Shown here: positions 17,790-26,066 of the stretch, piece after piece
Numbering within the stretch: position 1 is the first letter of the stretch
How the letters are laid out: the number at the start of each line of letters is the position of its first letter
NCBI GenBank assembly: GCA_029265355.1
Contig: JAJUJL010000016.1
Span: 56,802-120,801, forward strand
DNA length: 64,000 nt
Origin: Chloroflexota bacterium
GTDB taxonomy: Bacteria > Chloroflexota > Anaerolineae > Anaerolineales > UBA4823
Reading direction: 5' to 3'
Position numbers and translations under genes: made by a program
The notes under the pieces: model-generated
Databases searched by the model: none
The model's input: only the letters and a program-made list of their open reading frames with translations
Told to the model about the DNA's origin: nothing

Positions 17790-18503
17790 CTACCCACCCA
17801 GGTAAGCCTTTTTCACCTCTGGGTTCTGTGCAATTTCCTGAGAAGAGCCTGAAAGCACGATCTTTCCGGTCTCCAGCACGTAGGCGCGGTTGGCGTACTT
17901 CAAGGCCATCAGCGCATTCTGCTCAACCAGCAAGATCGTTGTACCATCTTGTTGGTTGAGATTGCGAATGACGCCAAAGATCAATTCCACCAACACCGGC
18001 GCCAGGCCCATCGAGGGTTCATCCATCAGCAAAATTTTGGGACGCAACATCAACCCGCGCCCGGTAGCCAGCATTTGTTGCTCTCCACCCGAGAGTGTGC
18101 CGCCTTTTTGGGAAATGCGCTCTTTCAACCGCGGGAAGAGCTCAAAAACCGCTTCCATGCGTCGCTCGACCTCTGCCGGGTTAGACAAAGTATAGGCGCC
18201 CATCTCCAGGTTTTCCCGGACTGTAAGCCGTGGAAAGATACCACGTCCCTCGGGAACATGGCCCACCCCAATGGAAACGATCTCATGCGGAGGCAGGTTG
18301 GTGATATCCTGCCCGTTCAGGAGTATTTTCCCCTCACGGGCATGCACCAGCCCAGATATCGTTCGCAGGGTTGTGCTCTTACCGGCGCCATTGCCCCCGA
18401 TCAACGTTACAACTTCTCCTTCCTCGACGCGCAGGGAGATTCCCTTCAAGGCATGGATATGACCGTAAAATGAATGCACATTCTGAAGCTCTAACAGACT
18501 CAT
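17790..18503 (-). CDS. livF: Branched-chain amino acid ABC transporter ATPase LivF
   Basis: This is a 237-residue ATP-binding subunit with Walker A GGNGAGKST, signature LSGGEQQML, Walker B ILLMDEPSMGL and the H-loop region LLVEQNA. The long VPEGRGIFPRLTVRENLEMG segment is the LivF hallmark. It forms the ATPase pair with LivG on the cytoplasmic face of the LivHM channel. It overlaps livG by four bases (ATGA), which indicates coupled translation. Substrate range follows the binding protein and could include amides or other amino acids. Confidence 0.95.
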   Translation of the reverse strand: MSLLELQNVHSFYGHIHALKGISLRVEEGEVVTLIGGNGAGKSTTLRTISGLVHAREGKILLNGQDITNLPPHEIVSIGVGHVPEGRGIFPRLTVRENLEMGAYTLSNPAEVERRMEAVFELFPRLKERISQKGGTLSGGEQQMLATGRGLMLRPKILLMDEPSMGLAPVLVELIFGVIRNLNQQDGTTILLVEQNALMALKYANRAYVLETGKIVLSGSSQEIAQNPEVKKAYLGG

Positions 18504-19312
18504 GATGCTTCCGAGCTCCCATCCAGGATTGTCGCAATTGCCTCCCGCCCCAGGTATGCCTCGATCACGCGTGGATTATTGCGGATCTCTTCTGGCGTGC
18601 CTTCAGCAATTTTCTGTCCATAATCCATCACGCTCACCCCCTCAGAAATGCCCATGACGACGCGCATATCGTGCTCGATGAGCAGGATGGTGATACCCAA
18701 TTCATCTCGCAGGCGGCGAAACAACCGCATTGCCTCTTGTGTCTCGTGCGGATTCATTCCTGCAGTGGGCTCATCTAACAACAGCAGCTTTGGATCGGAA
18801 GCCAATGCTCTGGCGATCTCGATTCGGCGCTGAACACCATAGGGCAGGTTTCGCGCCAGCTCATCCCCGACGCCACGCAAACCCACAAATTCCATCAGCG
18901 TCATGGCTTTTTGGTGGGCAAGCGCTTCTTCTTCCAAAAAAGCTTTGTTCCTGGAGATCGCCCCCCAGGCATTCTGTTTCAGTCGCGTAAACATACCGAC
19001 CAGGATATTTTCGATCACCGTCATGTTTCCAAACAGGCGGATGTTCTGAAACGTGCGCGAGATACCCAGGGCAGCAATCTGGTCAGACCGCTTCCCAACC
19101 AACATCGTGCCCTGAAAGCGAATCTCTCCTTCTTCGGGCCTGTAGATACCGGTTAGCGTATTGAAGAAAGTGGTCTTACCCGCGCCGTTGGGGCCGATAA
19201 TGCTCAGGATCTGGCCTTTTTTAATAGAAAAATCCATTTTGTTGACTGCAATCAACCCGCCAAAGCGCTTGGTCACGCCGGTGGCCTGCAGTAGAACTTG
19301 ATCATCCGGCAT
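18500..19312 (-). CDS. livG: Branched-chain amino acid ABC transporter ATPase LivG
   Basis: This is a 270-residue ATP-binding subunit: Walker A GPNGAGKTT, LivG-specific GISRTFQNIRLF, a signature region reading LPYGVQRRIEIARA, Walker B LLLLDEPTAGM and the H-loop LIEHDMRVVM. The ORF track starts at 19360. The ATG at 19312 has GGAGG six bases upstream and gives the usual N-terminus (VLLQATGVTKRFGG), so it is preferred. With this start it overlaps livM by 11 bases. The LSGGQ signature is replaced by LPYGVQ, as is normal in LivG. Confidence 0.94.
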   Translation of the reverse strand: MPDDQVLLQATGVTKRFGGLIAVNKMDFSIKKGQILSIIGPNGAGKTTFFNTLTGIYRPEEGEIRFQGTMLVGKRSDQIAALGISRTFQNIRLFGNMTVIENILVGMFTRLKQNAWGAISRNKAFLEEEALAHQKAMTLMEFVGLRGVGDELARNLPYGVQRRIEIARALASDPKLLLLDEPTAGMNPHETQEAMRLFRRLRDELGITILLIEHDMRVVMGISEGVSVMDYGQKIAEGTPEEIRNNPRVIEAYLGREAIATILDGSSEAS

Positions 19313-20723
19313 TGTGAGCCTCCTCTGCATGGCTGCTTGGGCTGGCTTGATTATCATCATCCAGGTTCACATTGTTCTCAGAGCGGAGCTCGCGCTTGCG
19401 GCGCTCGGCAGGTATCAGGCCTGCCGGCCGGTAAATCATCATCAAGATCAAGATCAAACCAAACAGCATACGCTGGTACTTGGCAGGGTCGAGCTGCGTC
19501 GATAGATTCTTCCAGGCAAAATTAATGATCGGGATGACCGCATCAGACTGCCGCAGTTCGCTCAAATAGAGCGATAATCCCTGCAACACCTGCAGGTTCA
19601 AAATGACCACCACTGCTGCGCCGACGATCACACCCGGAATGCTTCCCAGGCCTCCTAAGATTACCATGGATAACACACCAATCGACTGCATAAACGAGAA
19701 TGATTCAGGGCTGACAAAGGTGCGGCTGGCAGCAAACAGCACCCCCATTGCGCCAGCAAAGGATGCCCCGGCAGCAAAAGCCGCCAGCTTCATTCGCACC
19801 AGCGGCACACCCATAGCAATGGCTGCCGTCTCATCTTCACGGATTGCGGTCCAGGCGCGCCCGATATTGGAGTCATCCAGCCGGTGTACAACCAGTATGA
19901 CGACCAAAATCACCGCCAAAGCCGCCAGGTAGAAGAACAGGTTATAGAACTCACCCTGGGAAATATTATGCCCCACCACTGGCTTGAGAACTGCATTCAA
20001 GCCATCCAAGAGCGGTTGGGGCAGCGGGGGTCGTTGGATCGGAGAGATTCCTTGTGGGCCGTTGGTCAGGTTGATCGGCTTATCCAGGTTATTCGCCAAA
20101 ACGCGAATGACCTCGCCAAAGCCCAGGGTCACGATGGCCAGGTAATCGCCGCGCAAGCGCAGCACCGGCAAACCCAATAAGATGCCCGTCAAAGCTGCCA
20201 GACCCACACCCAGGAAGATGAACAAGTAAAAAGCACCGGCCGGCAAGAAAAAGGGTGTATCTGGGTTGGCGGTTCCAGGAATTGCTTCCAAGAGATAAAG
20301 TTGCTGCGATCCGAAAATCGCCCACAGGTATGCCCCCACTGCATAAAATGCAACATATCCCAGGTCGAGCAGTCCGGCAAAGCCCACCACAATGTTCAAA
20401 CCCAGCGCCAAAGCCGCGAAGACGCTAATCTGGAAGATCGTTTCCAGGTAGAAGATGTTCCGCACACCCAGAATTGGCACCAAAACCAGGGCAATCAAGA
20501 TGCCCAATCCCAGTTTGGCGGACTTATCCAGGCGGATATAGTAGATCAACAATGCAGATGAGGCAAAAACCAGGAAGCCCACCAGGGAGCGCGGGCTGGT
20601 GTAGACCATTGCCGTCCCCAGCGCAAGATAGGCAATCGCAATCGCATACGGATGCCAGCCCCGATTCGCCCACCCAATCCCTTGGGCAAACCAGGCGGAG
20701 ATTCGTTCTCTTGATCCACCCAT
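19302..20723 (-). CDS. livM: Branched-chain amino acid ABC transporter permease LivM
   Basis: This is a 473-residue permease with about ten membrane spans. The central part contains VVGFAGLLDLGYVAFYAVGAY and the cytoplasmic loop GRAWTAIREDETAAIAMG, which is the ATPase-coupling (EAA-like) motif of LivM. It is longer than the usual 320-420 residues, because of extra spans at the N-terminus and a charged C-terminal tail after PAGLIPAERRKRELR. A clear AGGAGG precedes the ATG. It pairs with LivH to form the channel. Confidence 0.93.
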   Translation of the reverse strand: MGGSRERISAWFAQGIGWANRGWHPYAIAIAYLALGTAMVYTSPRSLVGFLVFASSALLIYYIRLDKSAKLGLGILIALVLVPILGVRNIFYLETIFQISVFAALALGLNIVVGFAGLLDLGYVAFYAVGAYLWAIFGSQQLYLLEAIPGTANPDTPFFLPAGAFYLFIFLGVGLAALTGILLGLPVLRLRGDYLAIVTLGFGEVIRVLANNLDKPINLTNGPQGISPIQRPPLPQPLLDGLNAVLKPVVGHNISQGEFYNLFFYLAALAVILVVILVVHRLDDSNIGRAWTAIREDETAAIAMGVPLVRMKLAAFAAGASFAGAMGVLFAASRTFVSPESFSFMQSIGVLSMVILGGLGSIPGVIVGAAVVVILNLQVLQGLSLYLSELRQSDAVIPIINFAWKNLSTQLDPAKYQRMLFGLILILMMIYRPAGLIPAERRKRELRSENNVNLDDDNQASPSSHAEEAHNAG

Positions 20724-20732
20724 GTCTGCCTC

Positions 20733-21908
20733 CTACGCCTTCTGCCCCACTTGCTCGCCGAGCAAGCCGGATGGGCGGAATATGAGTACCAGGATCAAAA
20801 TTCCAAACGCCAGGATATCTTTGTATTCTGCGCCAAAAGCACCGACCGTGAAGACGTTCAAATATGAACCTGCGAATGTCTCCAGCATCCCCAACACAAT
20901 GCCTCCCAGCAGCGCGCCGGTGATATTGCCGATGCCACCCAAGACTGCCGCAGTGAACGCTTTGATGCCCGGGAAGAAGCCGACAAAAGGATCAATGCGC
21001 GTAAACTTCAAAGCATACAGCACGCCAGCCGCGCCGCCCAGCGCTCCGCCAATCAGAAAAGTGAGCGAGATAATTCGATTGACATTGATTCCCATCAAAC
21101 TGGCGGTGGCCTGGTCTTGCGCCACCGAACGGATGGCTTTGCCCAGCTTGGTTGCATTGACCAGATAATTCAATCCAACCAGCATTAAGATCGCCGCAAA
21201 AATTACCCAAACAGACTTAACCTGAATATCCAGGTTGATGTTGGTTCCCAAATAGGGAATGCTCGCCAGGGAAAAGCGTTCGTCAAAGTTCCCAAAGGTC
21301 GGTATGATGCGGTGGAACTGGCCTGTGGTCAGGCTCTCGATCAATCGGATGGCATCTTGCAAGAAAAAAGACACCCCAATTGCCGAGATCAGCGGAACCA
21401 GGCGCGGGGCATGACGTAATGGACGGTAGGCGCTCATCTCAACCAGGATGGCTACTGACCCTGCCGCGATCATCCCCAGCAGGATCGCCAGGATCAACCA
21501 CAAGTAAGCCGATAAGTTCGATGCTCCGCTCAGCATCCCGGCGCTTTCCAGGAAAATCAGGGCTTCAACGCCCACAAAGGCGCCGATGGCAAAGATTTCA
21601 CTGTGGGCGAAGTTGATAAACTCCAGCACACCATACACCATCGTGTAACCCAACGCAATCGCGGCGTACACAAAGCCAATCGTCACACCATCGATGAGCA
21701 CCTGCGGCAGATTTACCAACGTGTAGGTGAATATATCCATGCCGTTGCGCTCGATGGTCGCCTGATCTGCGGCTGACCCACGCAAAAGCAGCGCCAGCAA
21801 CAAGATCAGCAAGGAAAGCACCACACCGCTTGCGGTCACAAAGACCACAATTTGGCCCAACGGCCGTAAGATTTCTCGAATGGTCTGAGAGTTGAAAACC
21901 CGTCGCAT
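20733..21908 (-). CDS. livH: Branched-chain amino acid ABC transporter permease LivH
   Basis: This is a 391-residue permease. Recognisable parts are IDGVTIGFVYAAIALGYTMVYGVLEFINFAH near the start of the core, and the coupling loop GKAIRSVAQDQATASLMGI. The ORF track begins at a TTG (21920); the ATG at 21908 has GGGAG a few bases upstream and is preferred. About 65 residues precede the normal LivH core and contain an extra hydrophobic segment. A stem-loop separates it from livJ upstream. Confidence 0.92.
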   Translation of the reverse strand: MRRVFNSQTIREILRPLGQIVVFVTASGVVLSLLILLLALLLRGSAADQATIERNGMDIFTYTLVNLPQVLIDGVTIGFVYAAIALGYTMVYGVLEFINFAHSEIFAIGAFVGVEALIFLESAGMLSGASNLSAYLWLILAILLGMIAAGSVAILVEMSAYRPLRHAPRLVPLISAIGVSFFLQDAIRLIESLTTGQFHRIIPTFGNFDERFSLASIPYLGTNINLDIQVKSVWVIFAAILMLVGLNYLVNATKLGKAIRSVAQDQATASLMGINVNRIISLTFLIGGALGGAAGVLYALKFTRIDPFVGFFPGIKAFTAAVLGGIGNITGALLGGIVLGMLETFAGSYLNVFTVGAFGAEYKDILAFGILILVLIFRPSGLLGEQVGQKA

Positions 21909-21957
21909 GAGAGCTCCCAAATCGAAACTTCCCGCTCGCTGCTGAAGTCTGTTGCCA

Positions 21958-21990
21958 GGCGGGCAGCCATTTCATTTCCGGCTGCCCGCC
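21958..21990 (-). promoter_or_regulatory. Stem-loop between livJ and livH
   Basis: A perfect 11-base-pair stem, GGCGGGCAGCC/GGCTGCCCGCC, has an 11-base loop. No T-run follows on the minus strand, so it is not a standard terminator. In such operons a hairpin here often protects the binding-protein mRNA from decay and lowers permease expression. That role is inferred from position. Confidence 0.6.
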
Positions 21991-22030
21991 CGGACAGCTC
22001 ATCAATGAGTTGGAGTAATCGGATCGACGC

Positions 22031-23230
22031 TTATTGCGGTGGAGCAATCTCTAGCGTCTGGTCGATTGTATTATCGTTCCACTTCTCAGGATCGGCTGAG
22101 GTCACCTGGATGACGAAGTACTTCGCCGTGGTCAGGTCGCCTTTGGCGTTGAAATTGATCGTGCCGGTGATGCCCGGGAAATCCTTCAAAGCACGCACTG
22201 CCTCAGTGACCTGGGCGCGGGTAGGCAGCTTGTTGCCATTGGCCACAGCAGCGTTCTCGATCGCCTTCAAACAAATCGCCATCGAGTCATAACCCTGAGC
22301 GGCGAATGGCTTCGGGTCTGCATTATACTTGGCCTTGAAGTCCGTTTGGAACTTGGCGGTGCCTGGGTACAATTTCGCCGGGCCAGCAACGGTGGTGTAG
22401 TACACACCGCCGCCTTCCAGCAGCGCTGCGCCGCCGATCTTGATCGCTTCGGGTGAGTCGTAGCCATCATCGCTCAAGAACATGCCCAGGTAGCCTTTCT
22501 CGCGAGCCTGCTTGAAAAGCACAGAAGCCTGGTCGTAAATGCCGCCAAAGTAGAGCACGTCCGGATTAGCCGCCAGTACGGGCGCCAAGATGGCATCGAA
22601 GTTGGCTTTCTCCTCGGTGCCTTCGAAACCGACGACCTGCATCCCCAGGCGCTCAGCTTCGCGCTTGAAGAATTCAGCAATACCCTGTCCATACGCAGTC
22701 TTGTCGTGAATGACGTAGGCGGTCTTCATGCCCTTGCCAAAGGCAAACTGCGCACCCACCACCCCCTGCACGTCATCGCGACCCACGATGCGGCTGACTT
22801 CAGCATAGCCTCGGTCAGTCACACGTGGATTGGTATTGGCAGGAGAGACATTCGCCAAGTTGGCTGTGTGATATTCCTCTGATGAGGGAATCTGCACACC
22901 GGAATTGTAGTGTCCAACCACGCACAGAACCTCGGGATCAGCCACAATGCGCTTGGCATTCGCCACACCCTGGTCAGGATTGGCCTGGTCATCGTAGGGC
23001 GCCAATTCAACCTTGAAGCCCATCGCCTCCAATGGACCTTTGAGTTGCTCCAGCGCCAGCTCAGCACCATTCTTGATGTCCACACCGATCGCCGATTGGC
23101 CACCCGACAAGGGGCTCTGCGTTGCGATCTTGATCGTGCCGCCGCCAGTTGCACCGCCGCCAGCGCAGGCGGTCAAGATCATAGCCGCGATCATTAGCAG
23201 CGAAATGATTGGAAACAGGCGTTTGTTCAT
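22031..23230 (-). CDS. livJ: Branched-chain amino acid ABC transporter substrate-binding lipoprotein
   Basis: This is a 399-residue periplasmic-binding-protein type I with a lipoprotein signal peptide ending in LTAC (Cys21) and a glycine-rich linker. The family pattern is clear: IKIATQSPLSGGQSAIGVDIKNGAELA at the start of the mature domain, VGHYNSGVQIPSSEEYH, and AYGQGIAEFFKREAERLG in the second lobe. It captures an amino acid or related compound outside the membrane and delivers it to LivHM. AGGAG lies about five bases before the ATG. It is the first gene of the operon. Ligand identity cannot be read. Confidence 0.93.
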   Translation of the reverse strand: MNKRLFPIISLLMIAAMILTACAGGGATGGGTIKIATQSPLSGGQSAIGVDIKNGAELALEQLKGPLEAMGFKVELAPYDDQANPDQGVANAKRIVADPEVLCVVGHYNSGVQIPSSEEYHTANLANVSPANTNPRVTDRGYAEVSRIVGRDDVQGVVGAQFAFGKGMKTAYVIHDKTAYGQGIAEFFKREAERLGMQVVGFEGTEEKANFDAILAPVLAANPDVLYFGGIYDQASVLFKQAREKGYLGMFLSDDGYDSPEAIKIGGAALLEGGGVYYTTVAGPAKLYPGTAKFQTDFKAKYNADPKPFAAQGYDSMAICLKAIENAAVANGNKLPTRAQVTEAVRALKDFPGITGTINFNAKGDLTTAKYFVIQVTSADPEKWNDNTIDQTLEIAPPQ

Positions 23231-23771
23231 AATTCTCCTCTACATCCTTGGTCGATTGATTAGGCTCATCTACTACGGGTCGCTCAATGAGTTTCACAAA
23301 TTTGGCTCGCTTATCGCTTGAGTTGCACCTCCTGTGGATGAGTAATCGATCATCATCCGGCTAGTTTCCCATCGCGGGACTGGTTTGTACCGGTTTGAGA
23401 CAGAGAGAATGGTAGGCGACAAAAATGAGCTCCTGGCCAGAAAAGCCAGCTACGCAGTCTATGCCCCCATAAATTGGCAGCGTGGAGTGCTTCCTGAGAT
23501 AATGCCACCACTTAGCATTCCTTTCGCAGTGCAAAAGCAGTTAGATCTTGGAAGCAAGCAATAATGAAGTCTAAATCATTATTCAATCTATGTCCAGAGG
23601 GGAAGATAATAAATATGTAAAAATTCCGTGTGAGCGCCAGGGTAGATACCAGCATGCAAAGCCCTGTCAAGCCTTTTATCGCTGACCTTCGGACAAGGGC
23701 TTGGACAACATCCAATTCACGGGTCATTGCGAGATGTTTCCATATTTTTGTCCGATCTTCAGTTATCAGCT
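23231..23771. other. Intergenic region between livJ and the S1 gene
   Basis: This is about 540 bases with no convincing gene. It holds two tandem 10-mers (23379-23398, ACTGGTTTGT then ACCGGTTTGA), a possible operator for the minus-strand liv operon. An imperfect stem pairs AAGCCC near 23656 with GGGCTT near 23705. The 131-residue ORF on the minus strand (23512-23907) runs through the S1 promoter and start and shows no protein-like features, so it is not called. No clear -35/-10 pair for livJ was found. Confidence 0.5.
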
Positions 23772-23800
23772 TTGACATATATTGTCTTGCTGGGTATAAT
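23772..23800 (+). promoter_or_regulatory. Perfect consensus sigma-70 promoter of the S1 gene
   Basis: TTGACA, 17 bases, TATAAT: both hexamers match the consensus exactly and the spacing is optimal. Transcription should start near 23807, leaving a leader of about 83 bases. It is the strongest promoter-like site seen in the window. Confidence 0.88.
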
Positions 23801-23808
23801 ATCACTTC

Positions 23809-23859
23809 GCGGGCTAATCCGCACCTCTTATGACGCAAATTAGCCGCCGCACAGGCGGC
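23809..23859 (+). promoter_or_regulatory. S1 mRNA leader with two mutually exclusive helices
   Basis: GGCTAAT (23812-23818) can pair with ATTAGCC (23839-23845). GCCGCC (23843-23848) can pair with GGCGGC (23854-23859). They share bases 23843-23845, so only one can form fully. The ribosome binding site lies about 20 bases further on. A switch acting on translation is possible. No T-run follows, so it is not a terminator. Confidence 0.45.
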
Positions 23860-23889
23860 TTGAAATCTTATAAATCGGGAGAAAGCGCT

Positions 23890-24681
23890 ATGGAAACAGA
23901 AACACAAATCACCTCAGAGAGCGCCCCCAACCTCAACCTAAACGAAATCAAACGCAAGACCAGGTTTACCGGAACTATCCTGAAAACCACTCTGGCTGGC
24001 GCACTGGTTGACATTGGCTTGGGTATCCCTGGGGTTGTCCACATCTCGCAAATTCAGGAGCAACCCATCAATCGGGTAGAAGATGTGGTCAAAGTTGGTC
24101 AAACAGTAGATGTTTGGGTGCGCAAAGTCGATGCTAAAAGGAACCGCATTGAACTGACGATGATCCAGCCGCTCGGCCTGGAATGGCGAGAGATCGAACC
24201 AGGTATGGTGCTCAAAGGTCGGGTCACTCGTCTGGAAAAATTTGGCGCCTTCGTTGATATCGGGGCAGAACGCCCAGGTCTCGTTCACATCAGCGAGATG
24301 ACCCACGATTACGTGAAGAATCCGGCTGAAATCGTCAAAGAAGGCGATGAGGTCGACGTTCAGGTGTTGGATGTGAACAAGCGCAAGAAACAAATACGCT
24401 TGAGCATGAAATCTTTGATCGAAAAACCTGAAGCTACCGTAAAAACCATCATGGAACGCAGGGATAAAGAGAAAGAACGCGAGCGCGAGGCGATCCCTGA
24501 AGAGGTGGAAAAAGAGGAACCGGTGCCCACCGCAATGGAGATCGCGTTGCGCGAAGCCATGGAGCGACGCCAGCAGCACCAGGGCGGTCAAAAGAAAAAC
24601 AAGCGCAAGAATACCGGCAGCGATGAGATTGATCGCATCCTGGCGCGCACATTGGACCACAAAGTTCGTACAGGAAGATAA
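23890..24681 (+). CDS. S1 RNA-binding domain protein
   Basis: This is a 263-residue protein with two S1 (OB-fold) domains. The first spans about residues 25-92 (TGTILKTTLAGALVDIG, GVVHISQI), the second about 105-178 (LKGRVTRLEKFGAFVDIGAERPGLVHISEM). The C-terminal third is highly charged (EKEREREAIPEEVEKEE) and ends in a Lys/Arg-rich tail with KKNKRKN. It resembles short ribosomal-protein-S1-like proteins that hold mRNA on the 30S subunit. Full-length S1 has four to six repeats, so this is a short form or an RNA chaperone. The ATG at 23890 has GGGAG at eight bases; the ATG at 23830 in the same frame has none. Confidence 0.88.
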   Translation: METETQITSESAPNLNLNEIKRKTRFTGTILKTTLAGALVDIGLGIPGVVHISQIQEQPINRVEDVVKVGQTVDVWVRKVDAKRNRIELTMIQPLGLEWREIEPGMVLKGRVTRLEKFGAFVDIGAERPGLVHISEMTHDYVKNPAEIVKEGDEVDVQVLDVNKRKKQIRLSMKSLIEKPEATVKTIMERRDKEKEREREAIPEEVEKEEPVPTAMEIALREAMERRQQHQGGQKKNKRKNTGSDEIDRILARTLDHKVRTGR

Positions 24682-24710
24682 AATCGCCCGGAGCGCTTTG
24701 ATCCCAAGAA

Positions 24711-24744
24711 AAAATCCCGCTGAGAAGCTACAGCGGGATTTTTT
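24711..24744. terminator. Bidirectional intrinsic terminator between S1 and the ABC permease
   Basis: AAAATCCCGCT pairs with AGCGGGATTTT and is followed by T residues on the plus strand. The A-run on the left gives a T-tail on the minus strand as well. It lies between two convergent genes and can serve both. Confidence 0.9.
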
Positions 24745-24752
24745 CTAACGGG

Positions 24753-26063
24753 TCATTCGTACTTCAAAGCATTTACCGGTATCAGAGTTGCAGCCCGTAA
24801 GGCTGGATACAATCCCGAAAGCAAACCAATGAAAACCGAAAATATCAATGCAAAAATTGGCAGCCATGCCGGAGTATAAACCGCCAGCGCCGGTGGTGGT
24901 CCACCCTGGTTGGCTGCCTGCCCGGCAAAGTAGGCCAACGCTAACACATTAATAATCTGCCCAGCGCTCCAACCAACCACTACCCCTCCCAAACCCCCAA
25001 CAAAACCAATCCCAGCAGCTTCTCCGAGAAATACACTCAAAACATCGCGGTTGGTCGCTCCAATGGCTTTCATCAACCCGATTTCGCGGGTGCGCTCCAG
25101 AATAGCCATCGCCATGGTGTTCGCAATACCAATCGCAGCCACCAAAAGGGCAATTGCCCCTACGCCGCCAAAGATGACTTGCAGCACCAGGTAAAAACTG
25201 TTGATCCCTTCGACGAAAGCCTGGGGTGTGTAAGACTGGAATCCCATTGCATTGATCTGTTCAGAGATATCCAGCACATTCTTAACGTCGGAAACCTTCA
25301 CAGTCACAAAGGGATAGCCATCCCGGTTGCGATCTATGCGCCGCCCACCGCCCCATTCGTTGAATGCGGTCATCTCATCAATCGAGATGTAAATCGTATA
25401 GTCAGCTTCTCCAGATTGCGCCAACACGCCGGTGACCCGCAAGGGCACCGATTTGCGCACTTCCACACCATCCTGCGTCCACTTGATCAGTGTCAGCTTC
25501 AGATTGGCGTTCATCAGATCAGGCGGGGGAGGCGGCTCCTGCCCCGGGCGCAGGCGGGGATCATAAAACTGTTCGCTTACCCGGTAGCCCACGATCACCG
25601 TGCCTCGCTCCAATACCGTTGTGCCTTGCTCAGCCCTCAATCCAAGCTCACTCAAATCTTGCAAGCCGATACCTTGAAGATTGGCCCAGGTTTCCAAGCG
25701 CTGGTAATTCAGCATACCGCCATACATCAAGAAGTCACGCGGGATGACTGTCTCCACGCCAGGAATGGCAGCAATATCCTGAAGTGCGCTGGTGGTGAGC
25801 TTGATCTCGTTTCCTGGTTGCCCTGGCCCTCCTACCGGACCTGGCATGGTGACTTCACTGTATCCCGGGTTGACCTGGATCAGCGATAAGTCTCCGATGC
25901 CATACAATTGAGAAGTGGCGTTGCGCTGTAGTCCAATCGCCAGGGATACCAGGACGACAACGGCCGCGGAACCAATCACTACGCCCACAGCGGTCAGCGC
26001 CACCCGCGCTTTGCGCCGGGATAAATTTTCCAGGATCAGCAGAACAAGATCAAGGAATGACAT
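24753..26063 (-). CDS. MacB/FtsX-type ABC transporter permease
   Basis: This is a 436-residue permease with an N-terminal span (ALTAVGVVIGSAAVVVLVSLAIG), a large extracytoplasmic MacB-type core domain of about 220 residues, and three C-terminal spans of the FtsX domain (IFGGVGAIALLVAAIGIANTM followed by ERTREIGLMKAIGAT). This topology belongs to type VII ABC systems, which use mechanotransmission on extracytoplasmic substrates or move lipoproteins or peptides. It is the last gene of a four-gene operon with the ATPase, a secreted CARDB-like protein and YIP1, and begins three bases after the preceding gene. Confidence 0.92.
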   Translation of the reverse strand: MSFLDLVLLILENLSRRKARVALTAVGVVIGSAAVVVLVSLAIGLQRNATSQLYGIGDLSLIQVNPGYSEVTMPGPVGGPGQPGNEIKLTTSALQDIAAIPGVETVIPRDFLMYGGMLNYQRLETWANLQGIGLQDLSELGLRAEQGTTVLERGTVIVGYRVSEQFYDPRLRPGQEPPPPPDLMNANLKLTLIKWTQDGVEVRKSVPLRVTGVLAQSGEADYTIYISIDEMTAFNEWGGGRRIDRNRDGYPFVTVKVSDVKNVLDISEQINAMGFQSYTPQAFVEGINSFYLVLQVIFGGVGAIALLVAAIGIANTMAMAILERTREIGLMKAIGATNRDVLSVFLGEAAGIGFVGGLGGVVVGWSAGQIINVLALAYFAGQAANQGGPPPALAVYTPAWLPIFALIFSVFIGLLSGLYPALRAATLIPVNALKYE

Positions 26064-26066
26064 CGT

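Noticed and set aside
23512-23907. 131-residue minus-strand ORF
   Set aside because: It overlaps the perfect S1 promoter, the leader and the S1 start, and the sequence has no protein-like pattern.
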